5,813 nucleotides of DNA from Acidimicrobiaceae bacterium (lineage in GTDB: Bacteria; Actinomycetota; Acidimicrobiia; Acidimicrobiales; Acidimicrobiaceae), in the NCBI GenBank assembly GCA_013044415.1, contig JABEUO010000090.1, positions 1 to 5,813 on the forward strand, written 5' to 3'. Numbering within the stretch: position 1 is the stretch's first letter; each line of letters starts with the position of its first letter. The notes under the pieces were generated by a model. That model made no database searches and was not told the DNA's origin. It was given only the letters and a program-made list of their open reading frames with translations. A program made the translations under genes and the position numbers. This document shows, piece after piece, positions 1-5,232 of this stretch.

Positions 1-94
1 AGGGGGTATGGCACCAGCACGTTAATACTGGGAGGGAGCCGCTGTGGCTTATCTGGATTTATGGACCTCATGGAGAGCTTCCAACTACATAGTT

Positions 95-108
95 TGACCC
101 GAGGGTCA
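95..108. promoter_or_regulatory. Palindrome TGACCC-GA-GGGTCA, candidate operator or leader hairpin
   Basis: Two perfect 6-base arms are separated by GA, ending 9 bases before the ribosome binding site of the binding-protein gene. The symmetry suits a dimeric repressor, as LacI- and GntR-type regulators commonly control sugar importers. The 2-base spacer is too short for a full RNA hairpin unless the inner pairs open, which favours a DNA-level site. No regulator gene lies in the window, so the assignment is inference from position and symmetry. Confidence 0.45.
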
Positions 109-117
109 GAAATTAAA

Positions 118-124
118 AGGAGAG
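118..124 (+). promoter_or_regulatory. Ribosome binding site of the sugar-binding protein gene
   Basis: AGGAGAG lies six bases before ATG 131 and fixes that start. The start places a normal lipoprotein signal peptide at the N-terminus. Confidence 0.8.
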
Positions 125-130
125 AAAGTA

Positions 131-1159
131 ATGCATTTTAGGCTGACAACTACAAAGTCCCGCAAGATCTTTGGTCTTGGTTCCGCCCTTGTCTTGGCTA
201 CCGGCCTCGCTGCGTGTGGCTCCTCATCGAGCAGCACTACGACGACTGCGGCCGGTTCGGCTACTACGGCCGCCAAGAAAACTTACACCATCGCTTATGT
301 ACCGGGCGCTACCGGCGTAGCATTCTATGACTCGCTGGCTGCGGGGATGAAAGCAACCGCGGCGTCATATGGAATGAAGTTTGTCTACCAAGGGGCGGCG
401 GCTTTCAGTCCTTCTGCCCAGACTCCGATCGTTGACGGTGTATGTACCCAACACCCAAGCGTTTTGGTTGTCTCTCCGACTGACCCGGTAGCGATGGCGC
501 CGGCGATCAACACCTGCTTGAGCGCTGGGATTCCAGTGATCACCACGGACACCACACTCAGCAATACCTCTCAGATCACCAGCCAAATCACCACGAGCAA
601 TCTTTCCGGTGGTAAGGCGGCGGCTGACTTCATCGGTAAGGCGATCGGCGGTTCTGGGCAGGTAGCGGTATTGAGCCTCTCGGCGACGGCGACTACTCAG
701 GTGCTGCGGGTCCAGGGATTCGAGAATGAGCTAAAGGCTGCCTACCCGAACATCCAGGTTGTAGCGGTCCAATATACGGGACAGGCAATCGCTGATTCGA
801 CTACCGCGACCAACGCCCTCATGCTCGCCCATCCAGGGATTAAGGCGATCTTCTCGGTTTCTGGTACCGGTGCTGAAGGTGCAGCGGACGCATTTGCCGC
901 AAATGGGACGACGGGCAAGGTCACGGTCGTCGGCTTTGACGCAGGACCCAACACGGTCAAGATGCTGCAGTCCGGGCAGATAGCCGCCACCGTTGCACAG
1001 CAGGCTTCCCAAGAGGGTGTCCTGGCGGCACAGTTTGCCCACGACCTACTCACGGGTAACAAGTCGGCCATTCAAGCCCAGGTTCAGCTTCCTGACGTGC
1101 TTATTACTAGTGCGCAGTCCAAGCTAGCTAGCTATTCGAAGTATTTCTACAAGCTCTAG
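131..1159 (+). CDS. Sugar ABC transporter substrate-binding lipoprotein (RbsB-like, Peripla_BP_4 type)
   Basis: This 342-residue protein is the extracytoplasmic receptor of a CUT2-type sugar importer. Residues 1-29 form a lipoprotein signal peptide: basic n-region, hydrophobic core and LAAC lipobox with Cys29 as the predicted lipidation site. A Ser/Thr/Ala-rich linker (about 31-49) tethers the domain to the membrane. The two-lobed periplasmic-binding fold starts near residue 51 (TYTIAYVPG). Family-typical positions are visible: Asp140 in ITTD, Arg193 in RVQGF, Asp270 in VVGFD and Gln290 in TVAQQ. Where RbsB has an Asn-rich hinge motif this protein has SGTGAEGA (244-251), so the ligand may not be ribose. 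Cys105 and Cys129 could form a disulfide. The ATPase and permease follow after a structured 421-base gap, an arrangement that would allow more receptor than membrane complex. The family call is firm; the ligand is unknown. Confidence 0.95.
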   Translation: MHFRLTTTKSRKIFGLGSALVLATGLAACGSSSSSTTTTAAGSATTAAKKTYTIAYVPGATGVAFYDSLAAGMKATAASYGMKFVYQGAAAFSPSAQTPIVDGVCTQHPSVLVVSPTDPVAMAPAINTCLSAGIPVITTDTTLSNTSQITSQITTSNLSGGKAAADFIGKAIGGSGQVAVLSLSATATTQVLRVQGFENELKAAYPNIQVVAVQYTGQAIADSTTATNALMLAHPGIKAIFSVSGTGAEGAADAFAANGTTGKVTVVGFDAGPNTVKMLQSGQIAATVAQQASQEGVLAAQFAHDLLTGNKSAIQAQVQLPDVLITSAQSKLASYSKYFYKL

Positions 1160-1170
1160 TCATCGAATAA

Positions 1171-1213
1171 GTGAGGGTGCCCCGGCTGGCCTGGGTCGGT
1201 TTGGGCACCCCAC
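1171..1213 (+). terminator. Stem-loop after the binding-protein gene, partial terminator or mRNA stabiliser
   Basis: GGGTGCCC at 1175-1182 pairs perfectly with GGGCACCC at 1203-1210. Beyond a bulged A1174, GTG at 1171-1173 pairs with CAC at 1211-1213. The loop is about 20 bases. The stem begins 12 bases after the stop codon and no T-run follows. An attenuator or 3'-end protector between receptor and membrane-component genes is more likely than a full stop, because the rest of the transporter follows. Confidence 0.5.
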
Positions 1214-1273
1214 ACGGTGAGTTTGTTCCATTTCACCAGCAGAGTGTTGTTTTAGATCGGCATAAGTGTCTTT

Positions 1274-1295
1274 CGATGGAGCTTCAGCTCCTTCG
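1274..1295 (+). other. Small stem-loop in the gap
   Basis: GGAGC at 1278-1282 pairs with GCTCC at 1287-1291 around the loop TTCA. After one T-T mismatch, CGA at 1274-1276 pairs with TCG at 1293-1295. It is short enough to arise by chance. Confidence 0.35.
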
Positions 1296-1380
1296 GCTAA
1301 TACGGGTGGAAAGTTCGCAGAGGGCCTGGAATGGGATTTCGAGCACTCGTCATCCAAATGAGCTATGCTGCGCAAGACAT

Positions 1381-1405
1381 TTGGAGCCCCAGCATTGGGG
1401 CCCAA
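1381..1405 (+). terminator. Strong stem-loop in the gap, candidate attenuator
   Basis: TTGG, a bulged A and GCCCC (1381-1390) pair with GGGGCCCAA (1397-1405), giving nine base pairs around a six-base loop AGCATT. The sequence after it (GCCTTCAAGGTTTCTTT) is only mildly T-rich, so an ordinary intrinsic terminator is doubtful. Together with the stem at 1171-1213 it could lower transcription into the ATPase and permease genes. Confidence 0.4.
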
Positions 1406-1566
1406 GCCTTCAAGGTTTCTTTAGGTGTAACCAGACGCCGACTCCAAATTCGCACCGTTTAGGCGGCTGGTTCGGCGGTTTAGATAATCCAAGTCAAAGA
1501 TTTCACACAAGAATCCGCAGAGAACTTGGAGTCAGTTTTGCAACAATGGTGTGCTCTAGTTTTTCC

Positions 1567-1573
1567 AGAGGAG
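1567..1573 (+). promoter_or_regulatory. Ribosome binding site of the ATPase gene
   Basis: AGAGGAG ends seven bases before ATG 1581, which favours that start over TTG 1578. A second purine-rich run (GAGAGGGGG, 1614-1622) precedes the in-frame ATG 1629, so the shorter form is also possible. Confidence 0.6.
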
Positions 1574-1580
1574 TAATTTG

Positions 1581-2414
1581 ATGATAACGAGCGACAGGAT
1601 CGATTTGCTCGATGAGAGGGGGATCGGTATGAGTGCGCGCTTGGCGGTAAATGGCGTGTCGAAACATTATGGTGGCGTCCACGCCCTTCAGGGGGTGTCC
1701 CTTGAAGTAGCCGCAGGCGAGGTTTTGGGGCTAGTTGGAGACAACGGCGCTGGCAAGTCGACGCTTTTGAAGATCCTGTCTGGGGCGATTGCACCCTCAG
1801 AGGGTGAGATCGTCCTCGACGGCGAGGCGGTGTCATTTGCGACTCCCCATGCGGCGAAAGAGGCCGGGATAGCAACCGTCTACCAAGATCTTGCACTCGC
1901 AGCGCAAAGGGATGTCGTATCAAACTTTTTCCTCGGCCGGGAGCTGATTTCTAAGGGCTTTCTAGGCAAGACTATGGGGTGGTTGGACCAGAAGGCGATG
2001 CGGGAACATACCGTCAGGGAACTCGCCCGCCTGGGGACCCGGATTCCAGACGTCAGGCTGGCCACTAAGGAACTCTCTGGTGGACAACGTCAAGCTTTGG
2101 CTATCGCTAGGGCGGCCGCTTGGACATCAAAAGTCCTGCTCTTAGACGAACCAACGAGTGCCTTGGGTGTCGAACAGCAGGCACAGGTTCTCGAGCTTAT
2201 TCGACGTGTAAAGGCCGAAGGAATCGCCGTCATCTTCATCTCTCACCAGATGCAGGATGTCATGGCGGTCTGTGACCGAGTCGTGGTTTTGCGCCTAGGC
2301 AAAGTGGCAAAGACCCTCGGATCGGCGGAACTCACGAGTGAGAACTTGATCGGCTATATCACCGGAGCGAAAATAGCGGATCTTGTCGATCCCGGATCCG
2401 AGGGAGGAAGATAA
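1581..2414 (+). CDS. Sugar ABC transporter ATP-binding protein, single domain
   Basis: This 277-residue cytoplasmic ATPase powers the importer. One complete nucleotide-binding domain is present: Walker A GDNGAGKST (53-61), Q-loop Gln102 in VYQD, signature LSGGQ (165-169), Walker B LLLDE with Asp189-Glu190, and switch His222 in ISHQ. The SALGVEQ segment after Walker B resembles the RbsA/XylG group. E. coli RbsA carries two such domains in about 500 residues; this protein has one, like FrcA-type ATPases, so it should act as a homodimer. Starting at ATG 1629 would remove 16 residues and give MSARLAVNGVSKHYGG, a beginning more typical of the family, so the true start is uncertain. The stop TAA overlaps the permease ATG by one base. 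Confidence 0.95.
   Translation: MITSDRIDLLDERGIGMSARLAVNGVSKHYGGVHALQGVSLEVAAGEVLGLVGDNGAGKSTLLKILSGAIAPSEGEIVLDGEAVSFATPHAAKEAGIATVYQDLALAAQRDVVSNFFLGRELISKGFLGKTMGWLDQKAMREHTVRELARLGTRIPDVRLATKELSGGQRQALAIARAAAWTSKVLLLDEPTSALGVEQQAQVLELIRRVKAEGIAVIFISHQMQDVMAVCDRVVVLRLGKVAKTLGSAELTSENLIGYITGAKIADLVDPGSEGGR
2402..2408 (+). promoter_or_regulatory. Ribosome binding site of the permease gene inside the ATPase gene
   Basis: GGGAGGA lies in the last codons of the ATPase gene, five bases before ATG 2414. Together with the TAATG stop/start overlap at 2412-2416 this predicts translational coupling, keeping ATPase and permease near equal amounts. Confidence 0.75.
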
Positions 2415-3454
2415 TGGCGGTAGACCTACAGACTCGAAAAGAGGAGTCCAGCGTAGCTTCCTCTCGACTGAAGGGGATGTTCAAGGGCAGTCGCGACTCG
2501 ATGCGCGACCTCTGGATGGGTGGCCTGCTGGTAGTGCTAATTATCGGTTTTGGACTGAAGTCACCAGCCTTTTTTTCTAGGGCTAGCTGGCTGAATACGT
2601 CCAACACCGGACTTGAAGTCTTACTGGTGGCCATTGGGGAGACCTTCGTAATCTGCACCGCTGGTATCGACCTTTCGGTGGGGGCCAACCTGGGCTTCTC
2701 CTCGATGGTCGGCGCATGGGCGATGACACACTGGTTCACCTTGGGCACTGGTTCAAATATTTTGGTAGTCGTAGTCGGATTTGCGGTAGCGCTTTTGTTC
2801 GCCGCACTGCTAGGCGCTCTCAATGGTGCCTTGGTCGCTTGGGCTAACGTCCCACCTTTCGTGGTAACCCTCGGAACTCTCGGCATGGCAACCGGGCTAG
2901 CCGATCTATTGAACGGTGGTCAGGAGATATCGGCTATTCCATCCTCAATCGCCAGGATCGGAAATGCCAATATTGCAGGATGGATCCCCGTCCCAGTTGC
3001 GATGGGCGCCGTAGTAACGGTCATCCTCGCTTTTGTACTCGCCAAGACGAAGTTTGGCGCCCACACCCTTAGCCTGGGGGATTCGCGTGAAGCGGTAGTT
3101 AGGGCTGGGATAAACGACAAGATGCACCTCTTCAAGGTGTACGTCTTGGCGGGACTCCTCGCAGGGATCGCGGGCATTGTCGTCATGGGGAGACTGGGTG
3201 CAGCATCGCCTACATCGGGCGCAACTGATAACCTGAGCGCAATTGCTGCGGTGGTTATCGGTGGAACGAGCCTCTTCGGTGGACGAGGTTCGATCCTTGG
3301 AAGTGTCTTTGGTACAGGTATCATCGCAGTTTTGCTCACCGGGTTGATAGTGATTAATGTCCCACCATTTTGGCAAGAGGTGGCGGTCGGAGCGGTCTTG
3401 ATAGCCGCCGTTTACCTAGACCAGATGAGAGGTAAGAAGAGGGCAGTAGCCTAA
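2414..3454 (+). CDS. Sugar ABC transporter permease (RbsC-like, BPD_transp_2)
   Basis: This 346-residue integral membrane protein forms the translocation pore of the importer. After a polar N-terminal tail of about 33 residues come roughly nine or ten hydrophobic segments: near 34-49, 64-82, 85-106, 114-135, 146-166, 190-211, 240-260, 274-287, 293-315 and 320-336. RbsC-family hallmarks are FVICTAGIDLSVG (78-90), the NG...VPPFVVTLGTLGMATG stretch (137-161), a cytoplasmic loop KFGAHTLSLG...EAVVRAGI (213-233) that would contact the ATPase, and AAVVIGGTSLFGGRGS (278-293). The length is normal for the family. It is translationally coupled to the ATPase gene and ends the importer operon. No sugar kinase, isomerase or regulator accompanies it here, so the substrate cannot be read from context. 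Confidence 0.95.
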   Translation: MAVDLQTRKEESSVASSRLKGMFKGSRDSMRDLWMGGLLVVLIIGFGLKSPAFFSRASWLNTSNTGLEVLLVAIGETFVICTAGIDLSVGANLGFSSMVGAWAMTHWFTLGTGSNILVVVVGFAVALLFAALLGALNGALVAWANVPPFVVTLGTLGMATGLADLLNGGQEISAIPSSIARIGNANIAGWIPVPVAMGAVVTVILAFVLAKTKFGAHTLSLGDSREAVVRAGINDKMHLFKVYVLAGLLAGIAGIVVMGRLGAASPTSGATDNLSAIAAVVIGGTSLFGGRGSILGSVFGTGIIAVLLTGLIVINVPPFWQEVAVGAVLIAAVYLDQMRGKKRAVA

Positions 3455-3476
3455 CCGGTCTCTGCTCAGGGCGGAA

Positions 3477-3510
3477 TGTGTGGCCAATTGAAACCAATTG
3501 TGGCCACACA
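3477..3510 (+). terminator. Long stem-loop after the permease gene, probable operon end
   Basis: TGTGTGGC and CAATTG (3477-3490) pair with CAATTG, a bulged TG and GCCACACA (3495-3510), giving 14 base pairs around the loop AAAC. It starts 23 bases after the permease stop. No T-run follows, so it may act as a terminator of the kind common in high-GC actinomycetes or as a 3'-end protector. Being nearly symmetric, it would also fold on the other strand. Confidence 0.55.
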
Positions 3511-4022
3511 AGGTACCAGACGGTAGCCGGGCAGGGCTGCCGATACGAAGGGCGGCTTCGGATTCGAGCGGGCGGAGGCTAAATATGGTCGGTTGTCGCC
3601 TCTGGTTGCAATGCGGGTAGGGGATTAGGCGACCTCAGTCGGACACCGCATGAGTCGAGTCTTGAGTGATGCTAGGGGTGGTTTTCAGGGTGATTCATAG
3701 GGATTCAAAATGACCCGTCACTTCTCTCCACTTCACGCGGGAAACCGATTTGAAGCGGATCTCCGAGGCATTGGCCGAGTTGGTTGGCGAGTTGTTCTCT
3801 AAGGTGCGACAGGATCTGCATTGATGGGATCAACGTTCGCCCTAAAGGCGCAGATTGTTAAGTTTTGATGGGTTGTGTACTGATTCCGAAGATCGGAGCC
3901 TGTGCTTCGGGGGGTGAGGGGTATCGGAGTTGTCGGCCCTTAATCGTCGAGTATCAACGCCAGGACCATTACTAATCGAATCTCAACTAACTGATGGCGC
4001 AGGATAACAGGACAAGAGCTAA

Positions 4023-4157
4023 CTGGGCTGGCGGTCAATACTATTCGGGTCGGTCGATCTACAGCAACTGCCCGTGCAGTTACCTGGAGCTGAAATTCTG
4101 AGCCAGCCACCTATCGCTGGACTCTCGGCCGTAAGGTTTGAGTCCTACTCGGCCCAG
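4023..4157 (+). promoter_or_regulatory. Possible structured leader RNA before the VOC gene
   Basis: CTGGGCTG (4023-4030) can pair with CGGCCCAG (4150-4157), closing about 120 bases. Inside lie AACTGC-CCGT-GCAGTT (4066-4081), flanked by CAGC/GCTG (4062-4065 and 4089-4092), and the helix GAGCCAGC (4100-4107) with GCTGG, a bulged A and CTC (4116-4124). GGACTC (4119-4124) can instead pair with GAGTCC (4140-4145), which excludes that helix. Switching helices about 40 bases before a ribosome binding site are what an attenuator or riboswitch would show. I recognise no known class, and helices of this length also arise by chance. Confidence 0.25.
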
Positions 4158-4190
4158 AGGTAGCGTTTTGATTGAGTCGCTTTGAAACCT

Positions 4191-4196
4191 AGGAGG
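4191..4196 (+). promoter_or_regulatory. Ribosome binding site of the VOC gene
   Basis: AGGAGG ends nine bases before ATG 4206 and sets that start. ATG 4197 directly abuts the AGGAGG and leaves no spacing, and TTG 4182 lies upstream of it, so both are unlikely starts. Confidence 0.75.
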
Positions 4197-4205
4197 ATGG
4201 AGGTG

Positions 4206-4553
4206 ATGTTGCCAAATACGAATCCATCATCGCTAGATCATGTTGCGATGAGGGTCGAGGACATCGATTTTTATGTTCGTTTTTTTAAACGGGTATTCAA
4301 AATGGAGGTATCCGCCCTGGAAGGGGATCCCGAGCGACCATCGCAGCTCTGGATTCAAGGCGTGATACAGCTAATTTCAGATCCCGATCATAAGAGAACC
4401 GAAGGACGCCTGGCGCATCTTGCAATTAGGGTCACAGACGTCCAAGCAGCGTTGTACAGAGCGAAAGAGTTCGGGGCGGTAGTTCATGAGAAGGGTCCAA
4501 ATTGGATCTGTCTTCCCGATGGCTCTGTTTTTGAACTGTTAGAAGGATCCTGA
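4206..4553 (+). CDS. VOC-superfamily (glyoxalase-like) metal-dependent protein
   Basis: This 115-residue protein is one VOC module of two beta-alpha-beta-beta-beta repeats. The first repeat opens with LDHVAMRVED (10-19) and the second with LAHLAIRVTDV (69-79). The expected metal ligands are visible as His12, Gln55 (in VIQLIS), His71 and Glu110 (in VFELLE). An H-Q-H-E set is the one used by methylmalonyl-CoA epimerase, whereas glyoxalase I uses H-E-H-E. The chain is short for an epimerase, and the reaction may be an isomerisation, lyase or dioxygenase step. aroQ follows 208 bases downstream beyond a hairpin. The gene uses more AT-rich codons than the importer genes and contains a T7 run (4280-4286), which may point to a different origin. 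The superfamily is firm; the substrate is unknown. Confidence 0.88.
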   Translation: MLPNTNPSSLDHVAMRVEDIDFYVRFFKRVFKMEVSALEGDPERPSQLWIQGVIQLISDPDHKRTEGRLAHLAIRVTDVQAALYRAKEFGAVVHEKGPNWICLPDGSVFELLEGS

Positions 4554-4580
4554 ATAGGCGGAGTAGTCATGACGACGGTT

Positions 4581-4619
4581 GAAGTCACCGTGACAGTATG
4601 TCACTGGTGAGTAGACTTC
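4581..4619 (+). terminator. Strong stem-loop after the VOC gene
   Basis: TCACCGTGACA (4585-4595) pairs with TGTCAC, a bulged T and GGTGA (4599-4610) around a GTA loop, giving 11 base pairs. GAAG (4581-4584) and CTTC (4616-4619) can close it further across an internal loop. It starts 27 bases after the VOC stop and lacks a T-run. It may end the VOC transcript, which would make aroQ separately transcribed. Confidence 0.5.
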
Positions 4620-4683
4620 GACGCTAGCTGGTTCTGCAGAACTTGCGCAACAGATAGCCACCCATCTACGGGAAATTCGATAT

Positions 4684-4698
4684 TTGTCATGAAGACAA
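4684..4698. promoter_or_regulatory. Inverted repeat TTGTC-ATGAA-GACAA upstream of aroQ
   Basis: Perfect 5-base arms flank a 5-base spacer about 65 bases before the aroQ start, where a promoter or operator would be expected. It could be a regulator half-site pair or simply chance. No clear -10 hexamer is positioned to match TTGTCA as a -35 element. Confidence 0.25.
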
Positions 4699-4714
4699 GA
4701 ACTTTGGAAGTGTT

Positions 4715-4739
4715 TTAGGGTTATCGATTTGTACCCTAA
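4715..4739. promoter_or_regulatory. Inverted repeat TTAGGGT-N11-ACCCTAA before aroQ, candidate operator or leader hairpin
   Basis: Perfect 7-base arms are separated by 11 bases and end eight bases before the aroQ ribosome binding site. The centre-to-centre arm distance of 18 bases is not a clean number of helical turns, so an RNA hairpin near the ribosome binding site is as likely as a protein site. Confidence 0.35.
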
Positions 4740-4747
4740 GTGAGTTG

Positions 4748-4752
4748 AAAGG
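4748..4752 (+). promoter_or_regulatory. aroQ: Ribosome binding site of aroQ
   Basis: AAAGG lies nine bases before ATG 4762. It is weaker than the sites of the other genes, but the family N-terminus (KKVLVVNGPNLN) supports this start. Confidence 0.55.
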
Positions 4753-4761
4753 CAATCGACG

Positions 4762-5205
4762 ATGAAAAAAGTGCTGGTAGTCAACGGGCCAAACCTGAAT
4801 ATGCTCGGGAGGCGTGAACCCACCATCTATGGTTCTGAGTCACTGGCGGACGTGGAAAGTCGACTCCGTGCCGTCGCTAATGACCTGGAGGTGAACCTCG
4901 ATTTCTTCCAATCAAATCATGAAGGCGCAATAATCGACCGATTGCATGAGGCTTTTGGCAACTACGACGGAATAATCATAAATCCTGGTGCCTTCACCCA
5001 CTATAGCTATGCGATTAGAGATGCCTTTGCGGCCATAAAGATTCCTTTTGTCGAAATCCATATCTCTAATATCCACACACGCGAGACTTTTCGCCACAGC
5101 TCTGTGCTAGCCGCTCTTGCAATTGGTCAGATAGCAGGACTCGGAATCTACGGCTATGAGTTGGCCCTCAAGGGATTGATTAACACCCTGGACTCAAGCC
5201 ATTAG
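4762..5205 (+). CDS. aroQ: Type II 3-dehydroquinate dehydratase
   Basis: This 147-residue cytoplasmic enzyme converts 3-dehydroquinate to 3-dehydroshikimate by loss of water, in aromatic amino acid synthesis or in quinate breakdown. The length and flavodoxin-like fold pattern are those of the dodecameric type II family. Landmarks in order are NGPNLNMLGRREP (8-20) with Arg18, catalytic base Tyr23 in IYG, QSNHEG (50-55), INPGAFTH (73-80) with Asn74, EIHISN (98-103) with catalytic His100, and Arg111 in ETFRHSS. All line up with the active-site residues of the Mycobacterium tuberculosis enzyme, shifted by one position. GAFTHYS departs slightly from the usual GAYTHTS. No other shikimate gene is adjacent; the VOC gene and a sugar importer lie upstream, so a catabolic role is possible. 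The stop codon lies inside a 16-base direct duplication. Confidence 0.96.
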   Translation: MKKVLVVNGPNLNMLGRREPTIYGSESLADVESRLRAVANDLEVNLDFFQSNHEGAIIDRLHEAFGNYDGIIINPGAFTHYSYAIRDAFAAIKIPFVEIHISNIHTRETFRHSSVLAALAIGQIAGLGIYGYELALKGLINTLDSSH

Positions 5206-5232
5206 TTAATCGAATCATTAGTTACTCGAATT
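5201..5232 (+). repeat. Two tandem 16-base units over the aroQ stop codon
   Basis: ATTAGTTAATCGAATC (5201-5216) is followed directly by ATTAGTTACTCGAATT (5217-5232), 14 of 16 identical. The first copy contains the aroQ stop TAG (5203-5205), so the last two aroQ codons and the stop fall in or next to a small duplication. Confidence 0.75.

Larger units (their letters stand above)
1..130. other. Upstream region of the sugar-binding protein gene
   Basis: No gene is visible here. The stretch should hold the promoter and leader of the importer, but I could not assign a convincing -35/-10 pair; TTAATA at 22-27 is the best -10-like hexamer and its -35 would lie at or outside the window edge. The clear signals are a palindrome at 95-108 and a ribosome binding site at 118-124. 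Confidence 0.6.
1160..1580. other. Structured gap between binding protein and ATPase genes
   Basis: The gap holds three compact stem-loops (1171-1213, 1274-1295, 1381-1405) and a wider 8-base inverted repeat, GACTCCAA at 1440-1447 with TTGGAGTC at 1526-1533. None is followed by a real T-run. A + strand frame stays open across nearly the whole gap (see the findings), but its Arg/His/Trp/Cys/Ser-rich translation does not look like a protein. Known importer operons often carry a hairpin after the receptor gene that protects the upstream message or thins out downstream transcription; that role here is inference. Confidence 0.6.
3455..4205. other. Gene-free stretch between the importer and the VOC gene
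   Basis: I see no convincing protein or RNA gene in about 750 bases. Short frames such as 3994-4101 (35 codons) lack a ribosome binding site. The left end carries a strong hairpin (3477-3510) followed by two small palindromes, GGCAGGGCTGCC at 3530-3541 and CGAAG-GGCGG-CTTCG at 3546-3560. Other short inverted repeats are GTCGCCT/AGGCGAC (3595-3601 and 3627-3633) and CCGAAG/CTTCGG (3886-3891 and 3905-3910). The right end, 4023-4157, can fold into a multi-helix leader. It may be a decayed region or a long untranslated leader. Confidence 0.55.

Noticed and set aside
365..1071. Several minus-strand frames opposite the binding-protein gene
   Set aside because: They are shadows of a well-supported + strand gene, with no start signals or family motifs.
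3994..4101. 35-codon ORF starting ATG 3994
   Set aside because: No ribosome binding site precedes it, the composition is odd, and it overlaps the possible leader RNA.
4119..4157. tRNA-like 3' end: GGTTTGAGTCC resembles a T-arm, and TCGGCCC can pair with GGGTCGG at 4047-4053 like an acceptor stem
   Set aside because: The implied molecule is 110 bases, the T-stem pairs only partly, no D-loop motif is present and no CCA follows. A tRNA or tRNA-derived attachment site is not supported.
4280..4290. T-run ending in TTTAAAC, the slippery heptamer used in programmed -1 frameshifting, inside the VOC gene
   Set aside because: In the VOC frame it is read TTT AAA C, not T TTA AAC, so the phase is wrong. 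The frame continues normally to the C-terminal VOC motif.
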